Assembly: GCA_013812395.1 (NCBI GenBank)
Contig: JACCTL010000119.1
Coordinates: 1 to 37,391 of the forward strand
Direction of reading: 5' to 3'
Source: Euzebyaceae bacterium
Lineage (GTDB): Bacteria; Actinomycetota; Nitriliruptoria; Euzebyales; Egibacteraceae
DNA length: 37,391 bases
A model generated the notes under the pieces. That model worked only from the letters and a program-made list of their open reading frames with translations. It made no database searches and had not been told where the DNA came from. The translations under genes and the position numbers were made by a program. Shown piece by piece: positions 23,289 to 31,910 of this stretch (position 1 is the stretch's first letter; each line of letters begins with the position of its first letter).

Positions 23289-23539
23289 CGCCGCTGGTCG
23301 GCCACGAGGTCCGAGACGGTTCCAAGTGTCTTGATCGGGCGGCTCGACTGTTGCTTCGGCTGCCGGGCCGGAGTCACGAGGCCTTGTGCGATCAGGTGAT
23401 CGATGGTGCGCTCGCCGCTCATCGGCAGGACGCGAGCGATCGCTCTGCCCCGATCTGTGACGACGACCTCATCGCCCGCTTGAACGCGGTCGAGGTAGCG
23501 GCTCAGGTTGTTACGAAGCTCGCGAACGCCCACTTCCAT
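23285..23539 (-). CDS. vapB: Phd/YefM-family antitoxin of the vapBC pair
   Basis: 84 residues from ATG 23539, preceded by a good ribosome site (gaggaggc, 23545-23552). The N-terminus MEVGVRELRNNLSRYLDRVQ with DEVVVTDRGRAIARVLP is the Phd/YefM DNA-binding fold; the C-terminal ~40 residues are polar and probably wrap the toxin. It would neutralise VapC and autoregulate the operon. A TACCA/TGGTA palindrome lies 34 nt upstream. The open frame extends far upstream but without similarity. Confidence 0.88.
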   Translation of the reverse strand: MEVGVRELRNNLSRYLDRVQAGDEVVVTDRGRAIARVLPMSGERTIDHLIAQGLVTPARQPKQQSSRPIKTLGTVSDLVADQRR

Positions 23540-23572
23540 CACTGCCTCCTCGTAGAGCTGATGGCGCCACTT

Positions 23573-23588
23573 TACCAGCGCTGTGGTA
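23573..23588. promoter_or_regulatory. Palindrome upstream of vapBC, candidate operator
   Basis: TACCA (23573-23577), 6-nt spacer gcgctg, TGGTA (23584-23588). It sits in the 136-nt divergent space between vapB and the spermidine-synthase-like gene, where an autoregulatory antitoxin would bind. Two TTGACG strings (23597, 23617) on the plus strand and TAGGGT (23636-23641) may belong to the divergent promoter, although spacings are not ideal. Confidence 0.35.
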
Positions 23589-23675
23589 GCCACTCTTTGA
23601 CGACCGTCCGCCAGCCTTGACGAGCGCTGTGTCGGTAGGGTGCCTGGCACGGCGCAAATCCGCACAGGAGGCGGC

Positions 23676-24338
23676 ATGGCGATCGTGCTCGACCGGCGCA
23701 TCACGCCACGAGGGGAGGTGGTGTTGCGCCGGGAAGGGGCCGCCCTGCAAGTGATCGCCAACGGCGTGTTCCTGATGTCGACCGCCGGCGGGGGTGCCTC
23801 GGAACGCCTGCTGGTGCGCGCAGCGCTGCGAGGGCTGCGCGCTCCCATGCACGTGCTGATCGGCGGGCTGGGTGCAGGCTTCTCCCTGGTCGAGGCGGTG
23901 CGCCACCCTGCGGTCCGGCGCGTCACCGTCGTTGAGGTGGAGAAGGCAATCATCGACTGGCATCGCACGTACTTTCGACAGGTGACCGCTGCGGCCATCG
24001 ACGATCCTCGGGTCAAGGTCGTCCATGCCGACCTCGTTGACTGGCTGGACGACGCCGCCGGGACCGTCGACGCGGTCTGCTTGGACGCCGACAACGGTCC
24101 CGACTGGACGGTCGTGCCGCGCAACGCGCAGCTGTACGGCGATGCCGGCCTGCGGACGCTGTCGAGCGTGATCACGCCCGATGGTGCCCTGTCGGTGTGG
24201 AGTGCAGCCGCCGCCGAGGAGTTTGAGCAGCGCTTGCGACGCCACTTCGGCGTCGTGGAGATCCACACCGTGGTGGTGCAGCGGGGCGAGCCCGACCACG
24301 TCTACGTGGCACGGCGCTCGCACGGAAACTGCATGTAG
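23676..24338 (+). CDS. Spermidine synthase-like methyltransferase-fold protein
   Basis: 220 residues. The Rossmann-type SAM-binding motif is LIGGLGAGFSLVEAV, followed by the acidic VTVVEVEKAIIDWHR, DPRVKVVHADLVDWL and DAVCLDADNGPDW, the order seen in spermidine synthase (SpeE)-like proteins. The N-terminal beta domain is short and the polyamine-binding segments are not evident, so a polyamine product cannot be assumed; many such stand-alone proteins are uncharacterised. Start ATG 23676 is fixed by AGGAGG at 23666-23671; the open frame extends to 23640. It marks the return to ordinary chromosomal genes after the accessory stretch. Confidence 0.8.
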   Translation: MAIVLDRRITPRGEVVLRREGAALQVIANGVFLMSTAGGGASERLLVRAALRGLRAPMHVLIGGLGAGFSLVEAVRHPAVRRVTVVEVEKAIIDWHRTYFRQVTAAAIDDPRVKVVHADLVDWLDDAAGTVDAVCLDADNGPDWTVVPRNAQLYGDAGLRTLSSVITPDGALSVWSAAAAEEFEQRLRRHFGVVEIHTVVVQRGEPDHVYVARRSHGNCM

Positions 24339-24431
24339 TCCATTCGGGGCACTCGCAGCGGCAGATCCGCCATACAGGGATGCTCGGTAACGACCGATCC
24401 TTGTACTTGTATGCATTCAGCTGGGGGAGCG

Positions 24432-25817
24432 ATGACGGCCGTCGGCGCCGTGGGCGAGAGGCTTGCCCGCGTGCCGACGTCCCTGCCGTACCTGCGCGCG
24501 CTGCACTCGCGGATTGCAGCGGTGCTCGCCGCGCCGGCAGGGATCACGCCGGTCTTCCAGCCCATCGTGATGCTGGCGACCGGCAGGATCGTCGGTTACG
24601 AGGCGCTGGCGCGCTTTCCGCAGCTGCCACTGCAGCCGCCGGATGTGTGGTTCGCCCAGGCGCATGCCTGCGGCCTCGGGGAGCCGTTGGAGGCCAAGGC
24701 CGTGACGGTCGCTTTGGCCGCGCCTCGGCCGCCCGGCAAGTACGTGTCGGTCAACCTCAGTCCCTCGGCCGTGACCTCGCTGGAGGTCCTCGAAGCGTTG
24801 CCCACCGACCTGCGGGGCGTCGTGGTGGAGATCACTGAGCAGCAGGCGGTCACCGACGAGCGGGCGCTGGAGGCGGCGCTGATCGCCTTGCGGGGAGCGG
24901 GGGCACGCATCGCCATCGACGACACCGGTTCGGGCTACGCCGGCTTGCAGCGCATGATGCGCACGCGCTCGGACTTTCTGAAGATCGACCGCACCCTGAT
25001 CGAGGGAGTGCACCGCGACCCGGTCAAGGTGGCCCTGATCGAGTCATTGGTTCGCTTCGCCCGCCGCACCGGCACGGACGTGTGCGCCGAAGGGGTCGAG
25101 ACACTCGATGAGCTGACGATGCTGGCCGATCTGGATGTTGCGTACGCCCAGGGGTACGCGCTGGCGCGGCCCGCCGCACCCTGGGCTGCGATCGACGCCA
25201 CCGCCGCGGCGACCTGTGTCGGGGCGAGCTCGTCGGCCATGCAATTCCGGCGGGAGCGGCGCGCGCCCATCGAGGACGCCGACCAGCATCTCGAAGACCT
25301 CGCCGGTGTGCTGCCCGACATCACCTCGCTGGACGATCTCGCCCAGCTAGCCGACGAGTTGGCCGCCATGCTCGGCGCCGACCAAGTGCTGCTGTCGTCC
25401 TTCGACGAGCGGGCCGACACGCTGGAGACCATCGACGTGGCGGCATGGCGCTGCACGGGCGAGCGCTTCCGGCTCGCCGACTACCCGGCGACGGCCGCGG
25501 CGTTCAAGCGCCGCGAGGCGCTGCAGGTGTTGTCCGACGACTCGGGCGCCGACCAGGCCGAGACCGCCGTGCTGCACGCGATGGGCCATCGCTCCGTGCT
25601 GCTGGTACCGCTGCATGCGCGGGGCCGCCCCGTGGGTCTGCTGGAGTTCTACAGCCGCACCCGTCGCCTGTGGACGCGAGCGGAGCTGCACCGCGCTCGG
25701 ATCGTGGCGGGTCAGGTCAGCTTGGTGATCGCGGGGCTTGACGGACGCGGCGAGGCGATCCATGCCCCTTCGGCACGACGCCGCAGGTCGGCGACCCCTT
25801 CGACAAAATTGGCATAG
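24432..25817 (+). CDS. EAL-GAF protein, predicted c-di-GMP phosphodiesterase
   Basis: 461 residues. An EAL domain (~35-265) comes first: FQPIVMLATGRIVGYEALAR (E57), VNLSPSA, VVEITEQ, IDDTGSGYAG in place of DDFGxG, FLKIDRTLI, CAEGVET and QGYALARP. The metal and catalytic residues are all there, so hydrolysis of c-di-GMP is likely. A GAF-like domain (~290-440) follows: LADELAAMLGADQVLLSSFD and SVLLVPLHARGRPVGLLEFYS. There is no membrane segment, so it is cytoplasmic with a sensory domain at the C-terminal side. ATG 24432 has GGGGGAG at 24423-24429. The last 106 nt overlap the 3' end of rpe on the other strand. Confidence 0.88.
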   Translation: MTAVGAVGERLARVPTSLPYLRALHSRIAAVLAAPAGITPVFQPIVMLATGRIVGYEALARFPQLPLQPPDVWFAQAHACGLGEPLEAKAVTVALAAPRPPGKYVSVNLSPSAVTSLEVLEALPTDLRGVVVEITEQQAVTDERALEAALIALRGAGARIAIDDTGSGYAGLQRMMRTRSDFLKIDRTLIEGVHRDPVKVALIESLVRFARRTGTDVCAEGVETLDELTMLADLDVAYAQGYALARPAAPWAAIDATAAATCVGASSSAMQFRRERRAPIEDADQHLEDLAGVLPDITSLDDLAQLADELAAMLGADQVLLSSFDERADTLETIDVAAWRCTGERFRLADYPATAAAFKRREALQVLSDDSGADQAETAVLHAMGHRSVLLVPLHARGRPVGLLEFYSRTRRLWTRAELHRARIVAGQVSLVIAGLDGRGEAIHAPSARRRRSATPSTKLA

Positions 25818-26422
25818 CGCCACAGCGCACTGCCGGACACGAAGACGTCGGCGCCCGCGGCGGCCGCGCCCGCGATGGTGTCGGGCCCGATGCCGCCGTC
25901 GACCTCCAGCTCGATGTCGTGACCGCTGTCGTCGATCATCGAGCGGGCCGCTGCGATCTTGGGCTCCATCGAGGGCAGGTATGCCTGGCCGCCGAAGCCG
26001 GGGTCGACGGTCATGATCAGCAGCAGGTCGACCAGGTCCAGCGCGTGCTCGACGAGGCCCAGCCCGGTGGCGGGAGAGAGGGCGACACCGGTCCGCACGC
26101 CGAGTTCACGGATGGCTGCATACGTGCGGTGCGGCTGTTGCAGGGTCTCGGGATGCACGATGATCAGTTCGCAGCCCGCCTCGATGTAGGCAGGCAGCAT
26201 GTGCTCAGGTCGCTCGCACATCAGATGCGCTTCAAAGCCGCAGGTGGCATGCGGCCTGCAGGCCGCGATGACGTCGGGCCCGAAGGTCAGGTTTGGCACG
26301 AAGTGCCCGTCCATCACATCCCACTGGATGCGATCGACGCCGGCGGCGTCCAACGCGGCGCAGTCGGCGCCGAGGCGGGCGAGGTCGGCTGGCAGCACCG
26401 ACGGGACGATCTTGGCGGTCAT
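25712..26422 (-). CDS. rpe: Ribulose-phosphate 3-epimerase
   Basis: 236-residue TIM barrel of the pentose phosphate pathway, interconverting ribulose-5-phosphate and xylulose-5-phosphate. Motifs: KIVPSVLPADLARLG, WDVMDGHFVPNLTFGP, LIMTVDPGFGGQAYLP and LEVDGGIGPDT, with metal-binding His/Asp residues and the phosphate loop at the end. ATG 26422 fits the family N-terminus; the frame is open up to 26512. The protein is slightly long because of a C-terminal extension (AEGAWIASPRPSSPAI) that is encoded in the overlap with the EAL gene. Confidence 0.93.
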   Translation of the reverse strand: MTAKIVPSVLPADLARLGADCAALDAAGVDRIQWDVMDGHFVPNLTFGPDVIAACRPHATCGFEAHLMCERPEHMLPAYIEAGCELIIVHPETLQQPHRTYAAIRELGVRTGVALSPATGLGLVEHALDLVDLLLIMTVDPGFGGQAYLPSMEPKIAAARSMIDDSGHDIELEVDGGIGPDTIAGAAAAGADVFVSGSALWRYANFVEGVADLRRRAEGAWIASPRPSSPAITKLT

Positions 26423-26536
26423 GCGGGTCTCGAAGGGCGAAGCCGGCGGGGACAGCGTGGAGCTTAGATCGGTGCGGTCCCTCTGCTTGAGCGTCGAGCC
26501 GCGGCCAGCCATCCGCCTGCACCGCCCACCGGCGCT

Positions 26537-28135
26537 TCAGACCCCCTTTGCTTCGCTACGCGGCCCGATCCCGGCCGGCGGGTGGTCAGCACCGCATGGC
26601 AGCGCCAGCGCGAACGACGCGCCGCCGCCCTCTCGCTCCTCCACCCACAGCTGGCCGGCCTGCGTGCGCAGCAGCTGCGCGGCGATGTACAGGCCCAGAC
26701 CGCTACCGGGCACGTTCGCGGCGCCGTCACCGCGAACGCCGCGGCGGAAGATTGATGTGCGCTGCTGCGGGTCGACACCGGGTCCACGGTCCTCCACCCG
26801 CAGGACCACCCGGTCGCCGTCAGCGTGCGCGCGAACCGTCACAGCGGAGCCCGGCGCGTAGCGGCGGGCGTTGTCCAGCAGCGTCTGCACGATCTGCTGG
26901 GTCGAGTCGGCTCGGCCGAGCGCCGTCAGCGCAGCCGGGATGGCCGCGACCACCTCCGTGCCGCGGGTCCGCTCGGTCGCCAGCAGCGGCTCGAGCACCG
27001 CGGCCAGACTGAACTCGGCAATCGTGGGGTCGTCGACTTGGTTGCCGACCAGGCGCTGCAGCCGGCGGATCTCGGTACTGACGCCGGCAGACAACGCACG
27101 CTGGGTCTGCTCGTCGAGGCGCTCGCGGTAGCGCTCCAGCGTCACGGTCGCTCCCTCGATGGCGGCCAGGGCGGAACCCGCCTCGTGTGCGCGCTCCTCG
27201 GCGGCCGCCGCGTCCATGCGCATCCCCTCAGCGGTGGTGGCCGCCCGATACTCAAAGCGGAGCAGTGATCGAGAGGCATCTTGGTAGGTGAGCAGCACTT
27301 CCCGAGTGGCATCGGACAACGCAATGGTGAGTCCGAGCAGCCGGATCAGCTCGCGTCCCAGCAGTCCGCCGACGGCGGAACCGGGGGCGGCAACCCTGGT
27401 CACCTCACCCAGGGTCAGCGCAACCAGCAGCAGGCCACAGCCGGTGAACAGCCACCGCTGTCGGCGTCGCCCGATCCAGAGGAAGGTCCCCACTCCGGTC
27501 AACCACAGCAGTGGCATCACCCCGATGGAGCTCCTGGCGGTGTACGGGCGGGCTCCCGTGCCTACCACGCCGTCCACGAACGAGGAGATTCCCGGCAGGA
27601 ACCCCAGGACCGCCGCGACCAGCCCGGTCACCGCCGCAGCGGTTACGCATACACGCAAGGGCCGCAGACGGCTGTCGGCCGGTGGCGCGACGGCGGCCGC
27701 GGCCAGCAATCCCGCGGTCACCAACAGACTGGCGGGCCGCAACCAGCCGGCCAGAACGCTGACGGCCTCACCGGCCACGACCACGGGCAGCAGCTCGACC
27801 AATCCCAGGCGCACGACCGCGAAAACCAGCAAGGCCGCGGATATCCACAACGAGGCCGCGTCACCGGTTAGCCGCCAGCGGGCGAGGCCCATGGCGCTGA
27901 CTCCAAGCGCGAGCACCAGCGACGCCATCTGCAGCATGCCCGTCAGCAGCAGCGCGTCGGCGTCTCGCGCCGGCGGCAAAGGCAGCACCACAGAGACCAG
28001 CAGCGCGGTCGCGAGCAGCACAGCGACCCCCGCGCCGAGGTGACGTCGCCACGTCAAACGGACCGCCACGGCGATCCGCCGCCGGTCTTCCCCCCGGTAC
28101 GGGGACGCAGACACCCCCGAATTCTTCCCGCCCAT
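26537..28135 (-). CDS. Membrane sensor histidine kinase (orphan)
   Basis: 532 residues. The N-terminal half (about 35-285) has some eight hydrophobic segments with no recognised extracytoplasmic sensor. A helical segment holds the probable phospho-acceptor H317 in EERAHEAGSALAAIEGA. The C-terminal HATPase domain has an N-box LLDNARRYAPGS, G1 VEDRGPGVD and G2 GSGLGLYIAAQLL. The H-box is not of the commonest HisKA form, so the exact phosphorylation class is open. No response regulator lies next to it; the thiolase gene precedes it and rpe follows on the same strand. An inverted repeat gactag/ctagtc lies 48-65 nt upstream of the start. Confidence 0.85.
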   Translation of the reverse strand: MGGKNSGVSASPYRGEDRRRIAVAVRLTWRRHLGAGVAVLLATALLVSVVLPLPPARDADALLLTGMLQMASLVLALGVSAMGLARWRLTGDAASLWISAALLVFAVVRLGLVELLPVVVAGEAVSVLAGWLRPASLLVTAGLLAAAAVAPPADSRLRPLRVCVTAAAVTGLVAAVLGFLPGISSFVDGVVGTGARPYTARSSIGVMPLLWLTGVGTFLWIGRRRQRWLFTGCGLLLVALTLGEVTRVAAPGSAVGGLLGRELIRLLGLTIALSDATREVLLTYQDASRSLLRFEYRAATTAEGMRMDAAAAEERAHEAGSALAAIEGATVTLERYRERLDEQTQRALSAGVSTEIRRLQRLVGNQVDDPTIAEFSLAAVLEPLLATERTRGTEVVAAIPAALTALGRADSTQQIVQTLLDNARRYAPGSAVTVRAHADGDRVVLRVEDRGPGVDPQQRTSIFRRGVRGDGAANVPGSGLGLYIAAQLLRTQAGQLWVEEREGGGASFALALPCGADHPPAGIGPRSEAKGV

Positions 28136-28182
28136 CGCCGTCAGTGTACGAAGGGGAGGGACATCGGCGAAAGACCCACAGC

Positions 28183-28200
28183 GACTAGATCGAGCTAGTC
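28183..28200. promoter_or_regulatory. CTAG-containing inverted repeat upstream of the histidine kinase
   Basis: gactag (28183-28188), 6-nt spacer, ctagtc (28195-28200). CTAG is usually rare in high-GC bacterial DNA, and here it occurs in both arms. Position suggests an operator for the kinase gene; no regulator is identified. Confidence 0.3.
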
Positions 28201-28231
28201 CGAACGGAGGATGATGCCACGGATCCCACAG

Positions 28232-29443
28232 TCACCGCAGCCGTTCGACGATCATCGCCATGCCCATCCCGCCACCGACGCACATTGTCTCCAGCCCGAT
28301 GGTTTTGTCGGCGCTGACCAGGCCGTTGAGCAGGGTGTTCATGATCCTCGCGCCGGTCATCCCGAACGGATGACCGACGGCGATGGAGCCTCCGTTGACG
28401 TTGAGCTTGTCGCTGTCGACCCCGAGCTGCCGGGCTGAGGGGATGACCTGGGCCGCGAAGGCCTCGTTGATCTCCACCAGATCGACGTCGTCGATGGTCA
28501 TCCCCGCCCGTGCCAGTGCTTGCCGGCTGGCTTGTACCGGGCCCAGGCCCATGATCTCGGGATGCAGCGCGCTGACGCCCGAGGCCACGATGCGTGCCAG
28601 CGGCGTGATTCCAAGCTGGCGGGCACGGGTGTCGCTGGTGACCACCACCGCGGCGGCACCGTCGTTCAAGGGACAGGCGTTGCCGGCGGTGACCCGCCCG
28701 TCGGGGCGGAACACCGGCTTGAGGTCTGCGAGTTTGTCCAACGAGGTGTCGGGGCGCGGGCCGTCGTCGCGGTTCACCACGGCTCCGTCGGGCAGCGTGA
28801 CCGGGGTGATCTCCCGTTCGAAGAAGCCGTTGCGTTGCGAGGCCACCGCCAGCGTCTGCGACCGCAACGCGAACGCATCCATCGCCTCGCGGGTCACGCC
28901 CTCGGTCTGTGCCACGTTCTCGGCGGTCTGTCCCATGGCGATGTAGATGTCCGGCAGGCCATCGGGTGCGGTCCAGGTGTCCTCACCGCCCTCGGCGCGC
29001 CGTGCCGTGCGAGCGCCGGCCTCGGTGAAGCGGGGGTTCATGGTGTCGGGCAGGCTGTCGGAGTTGCCCTTGACGAAGCGGCTGACCATCTCGACGCCGG
29101 CCGCGACGAACACGTCGCCCTCGCCGGCTTTGATGGCGTGCGCCGCCATGCGGATCGTCTGCAGCGACGACGCGCAGTAGCGGGTGACGGTGGTGCCGGG
29201 GACGTCGTGCAGCCCGGCGAGCACGCTGACGACCCGGCCCATGTTGAACCCCTGCTCGCCGCCGGGCAGGCCACAGCCGAGCAGCACGTCCTCCACCTCG
29301 CTCGGGTGCAGCTCGGGGACCTTGGCCAGCGCCGCCCGCACCATCTCGGCGACCAGGTCGTCGGCGCGCACCTCGGCCAAACAGCCTTTGAAGGCGCGAC
29401 CGATCGGACTGCGCGTGGCGGCGACGATGACGGGTTCTGGCAT
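28232..29443 (-). CDS. Acetyl-CoA acetyltransferase / 3-ketoacyl-CoA thiolase
   Basis: 403-residue thiolase: N-terminal PVIVAATRSPIGRAFKG, nucleophilic Cys in VTRYCASSLQTIRMAAHAIK, NEAFAAQVIPSARQLG, the His of GHPFGMTGAR and the second Cys of CVGGGMGMAM. All catalytic residues are present. It could act in fatty-acid beta-oxidation (FadA type) or acetoacetyl-CoA formation; the loop wording is closer to FadA/FadI-like degradative enzymes of actinobacteria, but I would not assign a symbol. Start ATG 29443 fits the family; an upstream in-frame start at 29491 adds 16 unrelated residues. It is divergent from the DUF2007 gene. Confidence 0.9.
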   Translation of the reverse strand: MPEPVIVAATRSPIGRAFKGCLAEVRADDLVAEMVRAALAKVPELHPSEVEDVLLGCGLPGGEQGFNMGRVVSVLAGLHDVPGTTVTRYCASSLQTIRMAAHAIKAGEGDVFVAAGVEMVSRFVKGNSDSLPDTMNPRFTEAGARTARRAEGGEDTWTAPDGLPDIYIAMGQTAENVAQTEGVTREAMDAFALRSQTLAVASQRNGFFEREITPVTLPDGAVVNRDDGPRPDTSLDKLADLKPVFRPDGRVTAGNACPLNDGAAAVVVTSDTRARQLGITPLARIVASGVSALHPEIMGLGPVQASRQALARAGMTIDDVDLVEINEAFAAQVIPSARQLGVDSDKLNVNGGSIAVGHPFGMTGARIMNTLLNGLVSADKTIGLETMCVGGGMGMAMIVERLR

Positions 29444-29536
29444 TCCCCGACGATAGCCCAGAAGGGCCCTCTGCTCGCCGGCTCCAACCACAGCGCGTGG
29501 GAGGCCGGGAGGCCCGACCAGTTAGGCTTGGGTCTT

Positions 29537-29758
29537 ATGGCGGAGCTGCGGGTGCTGACGGCGCGTCCATCCGTGCAGGCACAGCTCATCAAAGGGGCGC
29601 TGGAAGCCGAGGGCATCGTCGTCCGCCTCGATCGCGACGCGCTGGGGTCGGTGTACGGCCTTGACAGCGGCACGTTCGCCACCAGGGTGCTGGTGCCAGC
29701 GGTCGACGTGGAACGAGCCCGTCGGCTCCTGGCCGAGCTGGAGTCCGCCGACTCGTAG
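29537..29758 (+). CDS. DUF2007 domain protein
   Basis: 73 residues, MAELRVLTARPSVQAQLIKG followed by ALEAEGIVVRLDRDALGSVY and a C-terminal RVLVPAVDVERARRLLAELE helix. This is the small ferredoxin-like DUF2007 fold, proposed as a signal-transducing module and also seen fused to other enzymes; function unknown. Start ATG 29537. A stable hairpin follows 16 nt after the stop, separating it from thrS. Confidence 0.75.
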   Translation: MAELRVLTARPSVQAQLIKGALEAEGIVVRLDRDALGSVYGLDSGTFATRVLVPAVDVERARRLLAELESADS

Positions 29759-29773
29759 GTCCGGCCGCCGAGT

Positions 29774-29818
29774 CGGGACCCAGCCGCCCAGTCGAACCCG
29801 ACGAGGCGCCGGGTCCCG
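29774..29818 (+). terminator. Hairpin between the DUF2007 gene and thrS
   Basis: 8-bp perfect stem cgggaccc (29774-29781) / gggtcccg (29811-29818). The 29-nt loop holds a small inner stem gtcg/cgac. No U-tract follows, only tagg. It may be a terminator or part of a thrS leader; no T-box signature (specifier loop or conserved UGGN bulge) is seen. Confidence 0.35.
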
Positions 29819-29840
29819 TAGGTGGGGCAGGCACGCCCGG

Positions 29841-29846
29841 TATCCT
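29841..29846 (+). promoter_or_regulatory. -10-like hexamer for thrS
   Basis: TATCCT, 40 nt before the GTG start of thrS, in the same context (tatcctgcg) as before tRNA-Val. No clear -35. It would drive the thrS-HIT-pgsA-patA-pimA operon. Confidence 0.3.
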
Positions 29847-29885
29847 GCGACGTCCGAGTTACCGCGCAGTCATCGGAGCAGCAGC

Positions 29886-31910
29886 GTGGCAGCACAGATC
29901 ACCGTGAAGGGCCCCAACGGTTCGAGCGCTGCCGTGGACGAGGGCGTGACCGCCCAGCAGGCACTGCAGGCACTCGGGGCGATACGCGGGCAGGTGCTGG
30001 CCGCGCGCATCGACGGCGAGGTCCGCGATCTGAGCTCGCAGGTCGTCGACGGCGCAAGCGTCGAGCCGGTTGCGGCCGACTCCGAGGAGGGGCGGGCGGT
30101 GCTGCGCCACTCCGTGGCCCACATCCTCGCCCAGGCGGTCACCGACCTGTTCGGTGACGCCAAGTTCGCCATCGGCCCGCCGATCAGCGACGGCTTCTAC
30201 TACGACTTCGACGTCGCTGAGCCGTTCACACCCGACGACCTGGAACGCATCAGCGACCGGATGCACGAGATCGTCCGGGAGGCGCAGCCGTTCACCCGTC
30301 GCGATGTGTCCCGCGACGAGGCGCTGGCGCTGTTCGCCGAGCAGCCGTACAAGGTCGAGATCATTCAGGGGGTCGCTGGGCACCCCGACGAGTCGGCGGC
30401 CGAAGGCGCCGGTCCGGGAGCTGTCATCTCGGTCTACGAGAACGGTCGACCTGACGGGTCGGCCTGGCCCGACCTGTGCCGCGGCCCGCATATCCCGACT
30501 ACCAAGTGGGTGCCCAGCTTCGCCCTGCAACGGGTGGCAGGCGCCTACTGGCGCGGCGATGAGCGCAACCGCCAGCTGCAACGCATCTACGGCACCGCCT
30601 GGGAGTCGCGCAAGGCGCTGGCCGCCCACCTCGAGCGCCTGGAGCAGGCCCGCCAGCGCGACCACCGCAAGCTCGGCCGCGAGCTTGAGCTGCTGAGCTC
30701 ACCAGAAGAGCTGGGCCAGGGGCTGTTCCTGTTCCACCCCAACGGCGCCCACGTGCGCATGCAGATGGAGGACTACTCCCGCCGCGAGCACCTGCGGCGC
30801 GGCTACCAGCCTGTCTACACACCCCACATCGGGCGGTCGCTGCTGTGGGAGACCTCGGGCCACCTCGACTTTTATGCCGAGGGGATGTACCCGCCGATGG
30901 AGCTGGACGCCAGCGAGTCCAAGCCGGGCGACCGCTACTACCCCAAGCCGATGAACTGCCCCTTCCACGTGCTGGTCTACCGGTCGCGCACCCGCTCCTA
31001 CCGGGAGCTGCCGTTGCGCCTGACCGAGCTGGGGACGGTCTACCGCTACGAGCGCTCCGGCACCGTGCAGGGGATGCTGCGCGCGCGCGGGTTCACTCAG
31101 GACGACTCGCACATCTTCTGCACTCCCGAGCAAGTCGTCGACGAGGTCAACGGCGTCATCGACTTCACCCTCGACTTGTACCGCGACTTCGGCTTTGCGC
31201 AGGGGCCGTCGCGGGTGGCGCTGTCCACCCGTCCGGACAAGGCGACCACGGTCGGCACCGACGAGGGCTGGCAGCGCGCCGAGGCGGCCCTGCGTGAAGC
31301 ACTGGACCGGTCAGGGCTGGACTGGGTGGTCGACGAGGGGGAGGGTGCCTTCTACGGGCCCAAGATCGACTTTCAGATCACCGACGCCATCGGGCGCGCC
31401 TGGCAGCTGACCACCATTCAGATGGACTTCAACCTGCCGGAGCGCTTCGGGTTGACCTACGCCGGCGCCGACGGCAGCGAGCATCGACCGATCATGATCC
31501 ACCGGGCGCTGTTCGGGTCGCTGGAGCGGTTCTTCGCGATCCTGGTCGAGCACTACGGGGGCGCGTTTCCCACCTGGCTGGCGCCGGTGCAGGCCGTGGT
31601 CGTCCCCGTCGCCGACCGTCACAGCGACTACGGGCGCTCGGTCGCCGACCGGTTGCGCGAGGAAGGGCTGCGCGTCGATCTCGACGACTCGCCCGACTCG
31701 ATGGGCGCCAAGATCCGCCGCCACCAGCTGCACAAGGTGCCCTACCAGCTGATCGTCGGCGACAGCGAGGCAGCGGCCGGCACCGTCGCCGTGCGCCCAC
31801 GGCGTGGCAACCAGCGCAAGGACGTCGCGCTGGCTGACTTCGTCGACGAACTCGCTGCGGAGGTGGCGCAGCGCACAGCGCCAGAGCCGCGGGACTCGTC
31901 TGTGGCCTGA
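29886..31910 (+). CDS. thrS: Threonyl-tRNA synthetase
   Basis: 674 residues. Domains in order: TGS (1-60, ITVKGPNGSSAAVDEGVTAQ), editing domain with HSVAHILAQAV and its HxxxH, class II catalytic core with MNCPFHVLVYRSRTRSYREL (zinc Cys), motif 2 around TVYRYERSGTVQGMLRARGF, motif 3 near PIMIHRALFGSLERFFAILV, and the anticodon-binding domain (VVVPVADRHSDYGRSVADRL). It charges tRNA-Thr and edits Ser-tRNA. The start is GTG 29886 with GGAG at 29875-29878; the frame is open to 29661 without similarity. The stop shares one base with the ATG of the HIT gene, so it heads a coupled operon. Confidence 0.96.
   Translation: MAAQITVKGPNGSSAAVDEGVTAQQALQALGAIRGQVLAARIDGEVRDLSSQVVDGASVEPVAADSEEGRAVLRHSVAHILAQAVTDLFGDAKFAIGPPISDGFYYDFDVAEPFTPDDLERISDRMHEIVREAQPFTRRDVSRDEALALFAEQPYKVEIIQGVAGHPDESAAEGAGPGAVISVYENGRPDGSAWPDLCRGPHIPTTKWVPSFALQRVAGAYWRGDERNRQLQRIYGTAWESRKALAAHLERLEQARQRDHRKLGRELELLSSPEELGQGLFLFHPNGAHVRMQMEDYSRREHLRRGYQPVYTPHIGRSLLWETSGHLDFYAEGMYPPMELDASESKPGDRYYPKPMNCPFHVLVYRSRTRSYRELPLRLTELGTVYRYERSGTVQGMLRARGFTQDDSHIFCTPEQVVDEVNGVIDFTLDLYRDFGFAQGPSRVALSTRPDKATTVGTDEGWQRAEAALREALDRSGLDWVVDEGEGAFYGPKIDFQITDAIGRAWQLTTIQMDFNLPERFGLTYAGADGSEHRPIMIHRALFGSLERFFAILVEHYGGAFPTWLAPVQAVVVPVADRHSDYGRSVADRLREEGLRVDLDDSPDSMGAKIRRHQLHKVPYQLIVGDSEAAAGTVAVRPRRGNQRKDVALADFVDELAAEVAQRTAPEPRDSSVA

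Noticed and set aside
11736-24392. GGTAAC core shared by several upstream regions (11736, 18056, 24386), suggesting an MtrA-like regulon
   Set aside because: The same six bases, or their complement, also occur inside hyuA and the VanW gene, so the core alone is not informative; only the 16-nt repeat is reported.
24339-24431. c-di-GMP riboswitch before the EAL gene
   Set aside because: No GEMM core sequence could be found in the 93-nt gap.
29759-29885. T-box leader for thrS
   Set aside because: One hairpin is present, but no specifier loop, T-box sequence or terminator/antiterminator pair is seen.
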